Shown: positions 1 to 7,922, numbered from the stretch's first letter. The stretch: 64,000 bases of DNA from Leucobacter massiliensis (GCF_002982315.1 NZ_MWZD01000016.1:1-64000), one strand, 5' to 3'. Notes: generated from the letters alone by a model not told the origin. Numbers and translations: made by a program.

Positions 1-204
1 GGGATTTGCGGGGGGCGCCGCCGTTTTAAAAAAAAAAAAAATCTCGACAGTGGTGATGGGTGGTGACACGCGGCTCGCTGCACCCACACCTCTCTTTTTT
101 TTTTTTGATTGAGCCCCTCTGACGTCAGAATGTGTATGAGCCGGCACCACTGCATTGCGTCGGCAGCGTCGGATGTGTATAAGAGCCATGTGTATAAGAG
201 CCAC
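1..204. other. Non-genomic contig end: sequencing adapter remnants
   Basis: Bases 27-40 are an almost pure A run and 95-107 a T run. From about 157 the sequence closely follows the Nextera read-1 transposase adapter, and the 19-bp mosaic-end core (TGTGTATAAGAG) appears near 173-188 and again near 188-203. A more degraded copy lies near 127-144. Genomic high-GC coding sequence starts at about 204-205. This is library contamination at a contig end, not biology. Any reading frames across it are artefacts. Confidence 0.9.
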
Positions 205-474
205 CCGCCCGATCCCGCGCCCCTGCGCCGCCTCCGCCGCCGCGATGTACTCGACCGTCACCGGATCGGAGCCCGCGTCGAAAGCGACGAAGCCGAGCAG
301 GCGCCCGCCGTCGAAGGCGCCCAGCGCCGTGAGCCGCGGCAGCTCCGCAGCGACGATCCGGTCCAGCTCGCGATCGTCCACCTCGGCCGCCAGCCACAGC
401 AGCCGCCGGAACCCGGCATCCCGTGTCTCCTCGGCCGTCAGCTCACGGATCACCCATTCGTCCATGCCCTCCAT
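205..474 (-). CDS. GNAT family N-acetyltransferase, 3' end missing (contig end)
   Basis: The minus strand reads MEGMDEWVIRELTAEE and continues to an acetyl-CoA-binding loop of the Q/R-x-x-G-x-G/A type, seen here as AQGRGIGR, exactly where the adapter sequence begins. About 90 codons remain of an expected 140-160. The central VEYIAAAEAAQGRGIGR segment is motif A of the GNAT fold, so the protein probably transfers an acetyl group from acetyl-CoA to an amine. The substrate is unknown. ATG at 474 or at 465 could be the start; neither has a well-spaced ribosome site. The truncation comes from the assembly end, so it should not be read as a pseudogene. Confidence 0.7.
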
Positions 475-536
475 GATGGCGCACCGCTCACCTGGGTCGT
501 TGCTCGCCCGAGCACCTGCCCACCCCTTCGGGCGTG

Positions 537-604
537 CCGCCGAGTCCGCACGTTTCCGCTGAGTCCGCACACTTCTGTGCGACAGAAACCTGCGGACTCG
601 GCGG
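537..604. repeat. Nested palindromic extragenic element (REP/BIME-like)
   Basis: A 20-bp arm at 537-556 (CCGCCGAGTCCGCACGTTTC) is inverted at 585-604 with one mismatch. Between them is a second hairpin, CGCACA-cttc-TGTGCG (566-581). GAGTCCGCA occurs directly at 542-550 and 561-569 and inverted at 591-599, with a decayed copy at 609-617. The element lies between the stop of the downstream-reading LLM gene and the start of the GNAT gene. It could end LLM transcription or be a dispersed palindromic repeat. No second copy was noticed in this window. Confidence 0.75.
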
Positions 605-645
605 AAGTATGCGGATTCGAGAATGGGCGGAGGGCCGGCCCCGGC

Positions 646-1695
646 TCAGGCCGGGTCGCCCTGGACCGGGCCCTCGGTGTTGGGCTTCCAGCCGAGGGCG
701 GGAGCGACGTGCTCGGCGAAGGCCTGCAGCACGTGCAGGTTGTACTCCGGGCCGAGCTGGTTCGGGATCGTGAGCATCAGGGTGTCGGCCGACATGACCG
801 CCTCGTCCGCGCGGAGCTGCTCGATCAGGCGATCCGGGGTGTCCGCGTAGGTCTTGCCGAAGGTCGAGCGGAAACCGTCGATGATCCCGATCTGGTCCTG
901 ACCGTCGCGCCCGCGCAGGCCGAAGTAGGCCTCGTCCTCGGCGCTCACGATCGGGAACACGCTGCGGCTCACCGAGACGCGGGGCGCCCCCGTGTGCCCG
1001 GCCTCGCGGTAGGCGGCGCGGAAACGGTCGATCTGCTCCCGCTGCAGCACGTGGAAGGGCTCGCCGGTCGCCTCGGTGAGCAGGGTCGAGCTCATCAGGT
1101 TGAGGCCCTTGCGGCCCGTCTCCTCGGCGGTCGCGCGGGATCCCGCACCCCACCAGATCCGGTCCCGCAGGCCGGGGGAGCGGGGCTCGATCGCGAGGCG
1201 GCCCGGAGGCGCCATCTGCGGATCGCTGTCCACCAGCGGCTCGCCGTCGGTCGCGCGCAGGAACAGCTCGAACTTGTCGCGGGCGAGATCGGCGCCGCGC
1301 GCATCCTCGGAGCCCGTGTAGCCGAAGGCCTCGTAGCCGCGCAGAGCGGTCTCGGGGGATCCCCGGCTCACGCCGAGCGCGATCCGGTTCTCGGCGATCA
1401 GGTCGAGCGCGGCGGCCTCCTCCGCGAAGTACAGCGGGTTCTCGTAGCGCATGTCGATCACGCCCGTGCCCACCTCGATCCGCCGGGTGCGCGCCGCCAT
1501 GGCGGTGAGCAGCGGGATCGGCGACGCCGCCTGGCGCGCGAAGTGATGCACGCGCACGTAGGCGCCGTTCACGCCGATCTCGTCCGCGCCCTCCGCGAGC
1601 TCGATGGTCTGGCGCAGCATGTCGCCCGCGGTGCGCACGCGCGAGCCGGGGACGGGGCCGTAGTGGCCGAAGGAGAGGAATCCGAAGGCTTTCAT
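646..1695 (-). CDS. LLM class flavin-dependent oxidoreductase (luciferase-like monooxygenase)
   Basis: The 349-residue protein starting MKAFGFLSFGHYG has the luciferase-like TIM-barrel pattern: an N-terminal strand with FLSFGHYG, a VRVHHFARQAASP segment, GTGVIDMRYENPLYFAEEAAALDL, and ALGVSRGSPETALRGYEAFGY. Family members use reduced flavin (FMNH2 or F420H2) and oxygen, or simply transfer hydride, on small organic substrates. The substrate cannot be inferred here. The ATG at 1695 is preferred over the longer open frame because homology-like sequence begins there and a TATAAT -10 hexamer lies about 25 bp upstream. It diverges from the ABC export genes. Confidence 0.85.
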   Translation of the reverse strand: MKAFGFLSFGHYGPVPGSRVRTAGDMLRQTIELAEGADEIGVNGAYVRVHHFARQAASPIPLLTAMAARTRRIEVGTGVIDMRYENPLYFAEEAAALDLIAENRIALGVSRGSPETALRGYEAFGYTGSEDARGADLARDKFELFLRATDGEPLVDSDPQMAPPGRLAIEPRSPGLRDRIWWGAGSRATAEETGRKGLNLMSSTLLTEATGEPFHVLQREQIDRFRAAYREAGHTGAPRVSVSRSVFPIVSAEDEAYFGLRGRDGQDQIGIIDGFRSTFGKTYADTPDRLIEQLRADEAVMSADTLMLTIPNQLGPEYNLHVLQAFAEHVAPALGWKPNTEGPVQGDPA

Positions 1696-1715
1696 ACCCG
1701 GTGCAACGTTGCCAG

Positions 1716-1731
1716 CAGGATTATATTCCTG
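1716..1731 (-). promoter_or_regulatory. Promoter -10 inside a 16-bp dyad upstream of the LLM gene
   Basis: On the minus strand 1720-1725 reads TATAAT, a perfect -10 hexamer and very AT-rich for this genome. It sits inside a near-perfect palindrome, CAGGAttatatTCCTG (1716-1731). A second loose dyad, TATAT...ATATA, overlaps at 1722-1739. No convincing -35 box is visible. A palindrome covering the -10 is typical of a repressor operator of the TetR or MarR kind, but no such regulator is encoded nearby. Confidence 0.5.
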
Positions 1732-1877
1732 CGCATATAGTTCGGCTTCGGGGCGGTTCGTGGCGGGTTCGGGGCGGGAACGGGGCGGGAGCCGATCCGG
1801 CATCGCGATACCCAGGGACCATGCCCCGGGTACCACGGCACGATCCCGGCGCAGCCCCCGATCCGTAGCGTCGAAGC

Positions 1878-2648
1878 ATGGACATCCGAACGAGCGACAT
1901 GGATCTGGCGGCGCGCGTCGCCCACCTCAGCAAGCACTACGGCGACGGCCCGCACCGCGTCACCGCCCTCGACGACGTGTCGATCGGGATCCGCCGCGGC
2001 CAGTTCACCGCGATCATGGGGCCCTCCGGCTCCGGCAAGTCGACGCTGATGCACGTGATGGCCGGTCTCGACTCGGCAAGCTCCGGGCAGGTGTGGCTCG
2101 GCGACGACGAGATCACCCACCTCGGCGACGCCGCGCTCACCCGCCTGCGCCGCCGCCGCATCGGCTTCGTGTTCCAGTCCTTCAACCTCGTGCCCACCCT
2201 CGACGTCATGGGCAACCTCCGCCTCCCCTTCGAGCTCGACGGCCGCGGTCCCTCCGCACAGGAGCGGGAGCGGATCGCGGCCCTCGTCGAACGACTCGGC
2301 CTCGAAGGCCGCACCTCCCACCGGCCCCACGAGCTCTCGGGCGGCCAGCAGCAGCGCGTCGCCATCGCCCGCGCCCTCGCCACCCGGCCCGACGTGATCT
2401 TCGCCGACGAGCCCACCGGCGCCCTCGACTCCCGCACCGGGCGCGAAGTGCTCGGCCTGCTCCGCTCGGCAGTGGTCGAGGGCGGCCAGAGCATCGCGAT
2501 GGTCACCCACGATCCGGTCGCCGCGAGCCACGCGGACCGCATCCTGTTCCTCGCCGACGGCCGCATCGTCTCCGACCGCGGTCCCATGCGGCCCGAGCAG
2601 ATCTCCGAGACGATGCTCGGCCTCGAAGCGCAGGGGGTTGCGGCGTGA
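1878..2648 (+). CDS. ABC transporter ATP-binding protein (MacB/LolD type export)
   Basis: The 256-residue ATPase has Walker A GPSGSGKST, a Q-loop VFQSFNLVPTL, the signature LSGGQQQR, Walker B VIFADEPTGALD and the H-loop VTHD. The DEPTGALD wording and the N-terminal HYGDGPHRVTALDDVS are typical of the MacB/LolD/FtsE-like subfamily that works with FtsX-type permeases. Its stop overlaps the start of the permease by 4 bp, so the two are translationally coupled. TAGCGT at 1866-1871, six bases before ATG, suggests a leaderless transcript. Likely roles are antimicrobial peptide resistance, lipoprotein handling or export of a small molecule; the substrate is not visible. Confidence 0.93.
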   Translation: MDIRTSDMDLAARVAHLSKHYGDGPHRVTALDDVSIGIRRGQFTAIMGPSGSGKSTLMHVMAGLDSASSGQVWLGDDEITHLGDAALTRLRRRRIGFVFQSFNLVPTLDVMGNLRLPFELDGRGPSAQERERIAALVERLGLEGRTSHRPHELSGGQQQRVAIARALATRPDVIFADEPTGALDSRTGREVLGLLRSAVVEGGQSIAMVTHDPVAASHADRILFLADGRIVSDRGPMRPEQISETMLGLEAQGVAA

Positions 2649-4039
2649 AGACCGGGGGCCGCATCCGCGAGCATGCTGCGACGGTGGTGGTCTCCGCCAT
2701 CAGCACCGCCTTCGCCTCGGGGCTGATCCTGCTCACCGGGATCCTCACCGCCGCCCTCGACCCCCGGCTCGTCGAGGAATCGGGCACCTTCCGGGCGACC
2801 CTGCTCGTGGTGTCCTTCATCTTCGTCGCGATCGCCCTGTACGTGGGGGCGATCGTCACCGCCAACACCTTCGCCACCATCATCGCCGGCCGCACGCGCA
2901 CCATCGCGCTGCTGCGCCTCGTCGGGGCGAGCTCCCGGCGCGTGCGCGCCCGCGTCGCCGGCGAGGGGCTGCTGATGGGGACGCTCGGCGCCGCCATCGG
3001 CTTCGGGATCGCGACGGCGCTCGCCGCCGCCGTCGGCGCCTGGGGGCCGGGCCTCGGCTGGCTGCCCGAGGGACGCGACTATCCGATCCTCGACCCGCTC
3101 GCGCCGCTCGGGGCCGTCGTCGTCATCCTGACCACCTGGGTCGCCGCGTGGGCCGGCTCCCGGCGCGTCGGCCGGGTGTCGCCCGTGGCTGCGACCGGCG
3201 CAGCCATCGACGCGAACGCCGCGGAGGCCGCCGCGAAGCCCGCGCGCACCGTGTGGGCCATCATCCTGCTCGCCTTCGGGGCCGTGCTCCTGGCGCTCGG
3301 CCTCCTCCTCGGCATGCTCATGCCGCTCGGGATCCTCGTCGCCTTCTTCGGCGGACTGTTCTCGTGCACCGGGATCGTGCTCGGCGCCCACCTCATCGTG
3401 CCGCCCCTGCTGCGGCTCACCGCCCGCCTCTTCACCGGCAGCGTCACCGGGAGGCTCGCGGCGGCGAACGCCGAACGCTACCCCGAGCGCAGCGCGCGCT
3501 CCACGATCGGCCTCGTGATCGGGGTGACCCTCGTCACGATGTTCGCGGTCGCGCTCGACAGCTACCGCAGCATGTCCCTCCTCGCCTTCGCGAACGACCC
3601 GGAGCTTGCCGATCGGCTCAACGACACCCTCGCCATCACCACCGCGATCCTCACCGGGCTCGCCGCCTTCTCCGCCGTGATCGCCGCCGTCGGCGTCGTC
3701 AACACCCTCTCGCTGAGCGTGCTGCAGCGCACGCGGGAACTCGGGCTGCTGCGCGCCCTCGGCTGCACCGGTGCGCAGATCCGCGGCATGGTGCTCGTGG
3801 AGAGCGCCCAGATGATCCTCGCCGCCCTCGGCTTCGGGCTGCTGCTCGGCGTGTTCTACGGCTGGATCGCCGCCCAGTCGATGCTCGGCTCCCAGAGCGG
3901 CTGGGCCCCGCCCAGCGTGCCGTGGCTCGCCGTGGCCGGGGTGGTGGTGTTCGGCGCGGTCGTCGCGCTCATCGCCGCCGCCCTGCCGGCGCGGCGGGCG
4001 ACGCGCGTCGCCCCCGTGGTCGCTCTCGCCGTGGACTGA
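2645..4039 (+). CDS. FtsX-like ABC transporter permease
   Basis: Starts at GTG 2645, overlapping the ATPase stop (GTGA), and encodes about 464 residues. There are two halves, each with the FtsX-like pattern: hydrophobic segments near residues 15-40 and 50-85 followed by RTRTIALLRLVGAS, and later a repeat with SLSVLQRTRELGLLRALGC. This duplicated arrangement and the roughly eight membrane segments match permeases paired with MacB/BceA-like ATPases. The C-terminal ALPARRATRVAPVVAL is a common ending. It forms the membrane part of the exporter with the preceding gene. No periplasmic-adaptor gene is present, which fits a Gram-positive cell. Confidence 0.9.
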   Translation: MKTGGRIREHAATVVVSAISTAFASGLILLTGILTAALDPRLVEESGTFRATLLVVSFIFVAIALYVGAIVTANTFATIIAGRTRTIALLRLVGASSRRVRARVAGEGLLMGTLGAAIGFGIATALAAAVGAWGPGLGWLPEGRDYPILDPLAPLGAVVVILTTWVAAWAGSRRVGRVSPVAATGAAIDANAAEAAAKPARTVWAIILLAFGAVLLALGLLLGMLMPLGILVAFFGGLFSCTGIVLGAHLIVPPLLRLTARLFTGSVTGRLAAANAERYPERSARSTIGLVIGVTLVTMFAVALDSYRSMSLLAFANDPELADRLNDTLAITTAILTGLAAFSAVIAAVGVVNTLSLSVLQRTRELGLLRALGCTGAQIRGMVLVESAQMILAALGFGLLLGVFYGWIAAQSMLGSQSGWAPPSVPWLAVAGVVVFGAVVALIAAALPARRATRVAPVVALAVD

Positions 4040-4046
4040 GGGCGCG

Positions 4047-4092
4047 GGGCCCGGGCGGGCCGACGGACCGCGCCGTGCGGGCCCGGGCGGGC
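4047..4092. repeat. Direct repeat of a 14-bp GC unit between operons
   Basis: GGGCCCGGGCGGGC occurs at 4047-4060 and again at 4079-4092, 32 bp apart, in the short gap after the permease stop. Each unit is itself partly palindromic and may fold, so the pair could help end the ABC-operon transcript. There is no T-run. Confidence 0.45.
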
Positions 4093-4133
4093 TCGCCGAC
4101 GGCTCCTCGGAGGCCGGGACTAGGCTGGGGCCC

Positions 4134-5708
4134 ATGAGTGTTGTGATTGATCCCGCCTTCGATCCCGTCCCCTCGCTCGCCCGCAGCACGCGGGTCAGCC
4201 TCACCGCGCTGCCGCCCGTGGACGACATCGCCACCGCCGTGTTCGTGCGCTCCGAGGGGGAGCTGCCCGCCGAACTCGCCGAGGCCGGCCGGGAGGCGCT
4301 CGCCGCGGCGGGCTTCACCGGGGCCGCGAACCAGACGCTGCTGCTGCCCGGCGCGCGGCTGCGCGTGCTGGTCGGCACCGGTGAGCGCGGCATCGAGAGC
4401 GACGCCCAGCTGCGCGACGCCGCCGCCGCCTTCGCACGCGCCGCGCGCGAGGCCGGCCGGCTCGCCATCGACCTCACCGGCGTGCTCGCGGAGGGCGACT
4501 GGGACGTCGAGGTGGCCGTGCAGGCCGCCATCGAGGGAGCCGCGCTCGCGCGCTACCGCTACGACGCGCTGAAGAGCGACCCGAAGACCGTCGCGCTCGA
4601 GGAGCTGTCGCTGCAGCTCGACGAGTCGCAGATCGAGGCGGCCGAGATCGGCGTCGAGCGCGGACTGGTGCTCGCGCGCACCGCCGCGCTCGCCCGCGAC
4701 CTCGCGAACACCCCGCCCCGCCACCTCAGCGCCGTGAAGTTCGCCGAGGTCATCGAGCGGCTCGCGCCCGAGTTCGGCCTCGAAGCCGAGGTCTTCGACC
4801 GCGAGGCGCTGATCGAGCTCGGCACGGGCGGCCTGCTCGGCGTCAACGCGGGCAGCGTGGAGGAGCCGCGCATGATCAAGGTCACGTACCGTCCCGAGGA
4901 CGCGGACGGTTTCCTCGCGCTCATCGGCAAGGGCATCATGTACGACTCCGGCGGGATCAGCCTCAAGCCCTCGAACGCGATGCACGCCGCCATGAAGTTC
5001 GACATGATGGGCGCTGCCGCCGTGTTCGCCTCCATGACCGCGCTGCGAGACCTGGGTGCGAAGACCGCGGTGACCGGCTGGCTCATGTGCACCGACAACA
5101 TGCCCTCGGGCAGCGCGACGAAACTGGGCGACGTGCTCACGATCCGCGGCGGCAAGACCGTCGAGGTGAAGAACACCGACGCCGAGGGACGCCTCGTCAT
5201 GGCCGACGGCCTCGTGCTCGCCACCGAGGAGGAGCGCCGCCCCGACGCGATCGTCGACATCGCCACGCTCACCGGCGCCGCCATGATGGCGCTCGGCACC
5301 CGCACCGCGGCCATGCTCGCCAACAACGACGACGTCGCCGCGCAGCTGCAGGCCGCCGCCGACGCCACCGACGAGAACATCTGGCGCTTCCCCCTCGACC
5401 ACCGCTACCGGGATCAGCTCAAGTCGACGACGGCGGACCTCTCGAACATCGGCGGTCAGTACGCGGGAGTGATCCTCGCGGCGCTGTTCCTCAACGAGTT
5501 CGTGGACGGGCTGCCCTGGGGGCACCTCGACATCGCCGGGACGATGCAGGCCGAGAGCGATGATCTCTGGCGCTCGACGGGGTCCACGGGCTTCGGTGCG
5601 CGGTTGCTCGCGGAGTTCGCGGCGGCCTTTGAGAAGCCCGCGGTCGAGGAGACCGACACGGTGTCCGGGGAGACCGACGCCGCTCCGGGCGAGACGGGCG
5701 AGGCCTGA
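4134..5708 (+). CDS. pepA: Leucyl aminopeptidase, M17 family
   Basis: A 524-residue cytosolic aminopeptidase. The M17 signature NTDAEGRL is at about residues 347-354. Metal and catalytic residues are visible in GKGIMYDSGGISLKPS (about 266-280) and MKFDMMGAAAV (about 287-297). These enzymes are two-metal exopeptidases that remove N-terminal residues, with a preference for leucine. The N-terminal regulatory domain is present and length is normal, apart from an acidic 20-residue tail. A TAGGCT hexamer at 4121-4126, seven bases before ATG, suggests a leaderless start. An M18 aminopeptidase follows after 5 bp, so the two form a peptide-degradation operon. Confidence 0.95.
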   Translation: MSVVIDPAFDPVPSLARSTRVSLTALPPVDDIATAVFVRSEGELPAELAEAGREALAAAGFTGAANQTLLLPGARLRVLVGTGERGIESDAQLRDAAAAFARAAREAGRLAIDLTGVLAEGDWDVEVAVQAAIEGAALARYRYDALKSDPKTVALEELSLQLDESQIEAAEIGVERGLVLARTAALARDLANTPPRHLSAVKFAEVIERLAPEFGLEAEVFDREALIELGTGGLLGVNAGSVEEPRMIKVTYRPEDADGFLALIGKGIMYDSGGISLKPSNAMHAAMKFDMMGAAAVFASMTALRDLGAKTAVTGWLMCTDNMPSGSATKLGDVLTIRGGKTVEVKNTDAEGRLVMADGLVLATEEERRPDAIVDIATLTGAAMMALGTRTAAMLANNDDVAAQLQAAADATDENIWRFPLDHRYRDQLKSTTADLSNIGGQYAGVILAALFLNEFVDGLPWGHLDIAGTMQAESDDLWRSTGSTGFGARLLAEFAAAFEKPAVEETDTVSGETDAAPGETGEA

Positions 5709-5713
5709 GGCCC

Positions 5714-7030
5714 GTGGGAGCGGGGGAGCGGCTCCTCGCCGGACGCGACGCCTACATCGAGGCCTTCGCGCGCTTCGTGGTCGATGCGCCGAGCTCGTAC
5801 CACGCGGCCGCGGCGATCGCCGCCCGGCTGGGCGAGGCCGGTTTCTCCGCGCACGACGAGGCTGCGGCATGGTTCCCGCTGCGGGCGGGCGCGCGCGGCT
5901 TCGTGGTGCGCGACGGCGCGGTGGTCGCCTGGCGTGCCGGTGAGGAGGTCACCGCGACGAGCCCGGTGCGCATCATGGGCACCCACACCGACTCGCCCGG
6001 CTTCGTGCTGAAGCCGCGCCCCGACTTCACGGCCGAGGGCTGGGCGCAGGCCGGGGTCGAGGTCTACGGCGGGCCGCTCATCAACTCGTGGCTCGATCGC
6101 GACCTGGGCTTCGCCGGCCGCGTGGTGACCCGCGACGGCGCGGCGGCGCTGGTGCGCACCGGCGCCGTGGCGCGCATCCCGCAGCTCGCGATCCACCTCG
6201 ACCGTGAGGCGAACTCGGGGCTGACGCTCGACCGGCAGCGCCACGTCCAGCCGGTGCTTGCGGCGGGCGCGGACGGGGTGTCGGTGCTCGAGCTGCTCGC
6301 AGCCGGGAGCGCCGGGGGTGCCGGGAGCGCCGGGAGCGGGCTCCGCGCCTCGGATATCGCCGGAGCCGATGTCCGGCTCTTCGACACGCAGCCGCCCGAG
6401 CGGATCGGGGCGCGCTCCGACCTCTTCGCGTCGCCGCGCCTCGACAACCTCAGCTCGACCTTCGCGGGGCTCGCGGCGCTCCTGGAGAGCGAGCCGGAGC
6501 CCGGCACGATCGCGATGCTCGCCGCCTTCGACCACGAGGAGCTCGGCTCGGAGACCCGCTCGGGCGCGAGCGGGCCCTTCCTCGCCGAGGTGCTGGAGCG
6601 GCTGCGCGCGGGGCTCGGAGCCACCGCCGAGGAGGCGGCGCGGGCGAACGCGGGCTCGTGGTGCCTCTCGGCCGACGCCGGGCACTCGGTGCATCCCAAC
6701 TACCCGGAGAAGCACGATCCGCGCGTGCGGCCGCTCGCCGGCCGAGGACCCATGCTGAAGCTGAACGCGAACCAGCGCTACGCGAGCGACGCGCACGGCG
6801 CGGCGCTGTGGGCGCGGCTCTGCGAGCGCGCCGGGGTGCCCACCCAGGAGTTCGTGTCGAACAACACGGTGCCGTGCGGCTCCACGATCGGCCCGCTCAC
6901 CGCGACACGGCTCGGGATCCGCACCGTCGACGTCGGGGTGCCGCTGCTCTCGATGCACTCCGCGCGCGAGCTGGCGCACGTCGACGACCTGCACGGGCTG
7001 GCGCGTGCGGCGGGCGCCTTCTTCGCCTGA
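5714..7030 (+). CDS. apeB: M18 family aminopeptidase (aspartyl aminopeptidase)
   Basis: A 438-residue protein starting at GTG 5714, five bases after pepA. M18 metal-binding features are clear: GTHTDSPGF (His and Asp at about 91 and 93), the AAFDHEELGSETRSGASGPF region with the catalytic and metal Glu pair, and SADAGHSVHPNY. M18 enzymes are large dodecameric zinc peptidases that remove N-terminal acidic residues. An Ala/Gly-rich insertion of about 20 residues (near 195-213), coded by imperfect 15-bp repeats, lies in the dimerisation domain and is probably a flexible loop. The gene symbol is by family and the acidic-residue preference is inferred. Confidence 0.9.
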   Translation: MGAGERLLAGRDAYIEAFARFVVDAPSSYHAAAAIAARLGEAGFSAHDEAAAWFPLRAGARGFVVRDGAVVAWRAGEEVTATSPVRIMGTHTDSPGFVLKPRPDFTAEGWAQAGVEVYGGPLINSWLDRDLGFAGRVVTRDGAAALVRTGAVARIPQLAIHLDREANSGLTLDRQRHVQPVLAAGADGVSVLELLAAGSAGGAGSAGSGLRASDIAGADVRLFDTQPPERIGARSDLFASPRLDNLSSTFAGLAALLESEPEPGTIAMLAAFDHEELGSETRSGASGPFLAEVLERLRAGLGATAEEAARANAGSWCLSADAGHSVHPNYPEKHDPRVRPLAGRGPMLKLNANQRYASDAHGAALWARLCERAGVPTQEFVSNNTVPCGSTIGPLTATRLGIRTVDVGVPLLSMHSARELAHVDDLHGLARAAGAFFA

Positions 7031-7100
7031 GCTGCGGCGGGGCGGGCAGCCGCGCGAGCTGCCCTGTCGGAGCGCCGTCCGGGTTCGCTAGGATCGTGGC

Positions 7101-7385
7101 ATGAACGAGATGCAGCAGGCGGGTAACGGCAGCGTGGCCCTGTCGCGCGAGACGCTGACGCCGAGCGTGCAGCGCATCGGCGGCCGCGACATCGAGATCA
7201 CATTCCTGGGGAACAATTCGCGTGGGCTGCCCACCTGGATCATGTGGAACGCGGACGAGCCGTATCTGATCGGGATGCTGTGCCAGGGGCGCATGGGATA
7301 CCACTTCGAGCAGCGCACGAGCTCGGGCACCATGCTGCACGAGAACATCTCCCTCAGCCGCGTGCAGCGGGCCCTGGAGGGCTGA
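7101..7385 (+). CDS. Small conserved-looking hypothetical protein, 94 aa
   Basis: MNEMQQAGNGSVALSRETLT begins a 94-residue soluble protein without signal peptide or membrane segment. The middle has GGRDIEITFLGNNSRGLPTWIMWNADEPYLIGM, suggesting a small beta-rich fold, and a single Cys. I do not recognise the family. The case for a real gene is good: TAGGAT at 7089-7094 sits six bases before ATG, as in other leaderless genes here, codon use fits the neighbours, and the frame spans the gap between the aminopeptidases and the tRNA cluster. Function unknown. Confidence 0.7.
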   Translation: MNEMQQAGNGSVALSRETLTPSVQRIGGRDIEITFLGNNSRGLPTWIMWNADEPYLIGMLCQGRMGYHFEQRTSSGTMLHENISLSRVQRALEG

Positions 7386-7483
7386 GGCGGCCTGGCGCGG
7401 CTCGCGTCCGGGAGCCTGGATCGCGAGGTGGTGCGGCTTCGCCCTGACGACACGCCAGGGATGCAGCGTTCGCGGGCCCCGAT

Positions 7484-7513
7484 TTGCACTGCGTGTGCGA
7501 TCCGTCATAGGAT
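7484..7513 (+). promoter_or_regulatory. Promoter of the tRNA cluster
   Basis: TTGCAC at 7484-7489 and TAGGAT at 7508-7513 are separated by 18 bp. The predicted transcription start is about 25 bases before tRNA-Glu. The AT-rich patch stands out in the flanking GC-rich DNA. It most likely drives tRNA-Glu and tRNA-Asp together. Confidence 0.6.
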
Positions 7514-7544
7514 TTCATCTCGGTAGCAAGCGAGAAATCGCTTC

Positions 7545-7617
7545 GGCCCCATCGTTTAGCGGCCTAGGACACCGCCCTTTCACGGCGGCAGCACGGGTTC
7601 GAATCCCGTTGGGGTCA
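7545..7617 (+). tRNA. tRNA-Glu (anticodon TTC)
   Basis: A cloverleaf of 73 bases. The acceptor stem GGCCCCA pairs with TGGGGTC (one G-T pair), the anticodon arm is CCGCC-CTTTCAC-GGCGG with anticodon TTC, and the T-arm is CGGGTTCGAATCCCG. The discriminator is A and no CCA is encoded. It is first of three tRNA genes in the same direction. Confidence 0.95.
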
Positions 7618-7646
7618 CGCAAACCGAATACAATTGAATACACCAT

Positions 7647-7723
7647 GGCCCTGTGGCGCAGTTGGTTAGCGCGCCGCCCTGTCACGGCGGAGGTCGCGGG
7701 TTCAAGTCCCGTCAGGGTCGCCA
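7647..7723 (+). tRNA. tRNA-Asp (anticodon GTC)
   Basis: The acceptor stem GGCCCTG pairs with CAGGGTC, the anticodon arm is CCGCC-CTGTCAC-GGCGG with anticodon GTC, and the T-arm is GCGGGTTCAAGTCCCGT. The discriminator G is followed by an encoded CCA (7721-7723). The 29-bp gap to tRNA-Glu suggests a common transcript. Confidence 0.95.
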
Positions 7724-7730
7724 GATGAAG

Positions 7731-7758
7731 AACCCTTCCTCGGAAGGGTTTCTTCGTC
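7731..7758 (+). terminator. Intrinsic terminator after tRNA-Asp
   Basis: AACCCTTCC (7731-7739), a 2-base loop and GGAAGGGTT (7742-7750) form a 9-bp stem followed by TCTTCGTCT, a T-rich run. It separates tRNA-Asp from tRNA-Phe. Confidence 0.8.
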
Positions 7759-7784
7759 TCAGGCACCTGCCTTGGTGAGTGCCC

Positions 7785-7857
7785 GGCTCTGTAGCTCAGT
7801 TGGTAGAGCGTTCGACTGAAAATCGAAAGGTCACCGGATCGATGCCGGTCGGAGCCA
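7785..7857 (+). tRNA. tRNA-Phe (anticodon GAA)
   Basis: The acceptor GGCTCTG pairs with CGGAGCC, the D-arm is GCTCAGTTGGTAGAGC, the anticodon arm is TTCGA-CTGAAAA-TCGAA with anticodon GAA, and the T-arm is CCGGATCGATGCCGG. The discriminator is A and no CCA is encoded. A terminator lies on each side, so it is probably transcribed separately from the other two. Confidence 0.95.
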
Positions 7858-7881
7858 CGTAGCGGCTATTACACCGCTACT

Positions 7882-7922
7882 GAACCCCCGCGTAGCTTCT
7901 ACATCGCGGGGGTTCTCTTGTT
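7882..7922 (+). terminator. Intrinsic terminator after tRNA-Phe
   Basis: GAACCCCCGCG (7882-7892) and CGCGGGGGTTC (7905-7915) form a perfect 11-bp stem with a 12-base loop, followed by TCTTGTT. This is a textbook intrinsic terminator. Confidence 0.85.

Noticed and set aside
27-107. Poly-A and poly-T runs as a biological repeat or terminator
   Set aside because: They lie in the adapter-contaminated contig end and have no counterpart in a genome this GC-rich.
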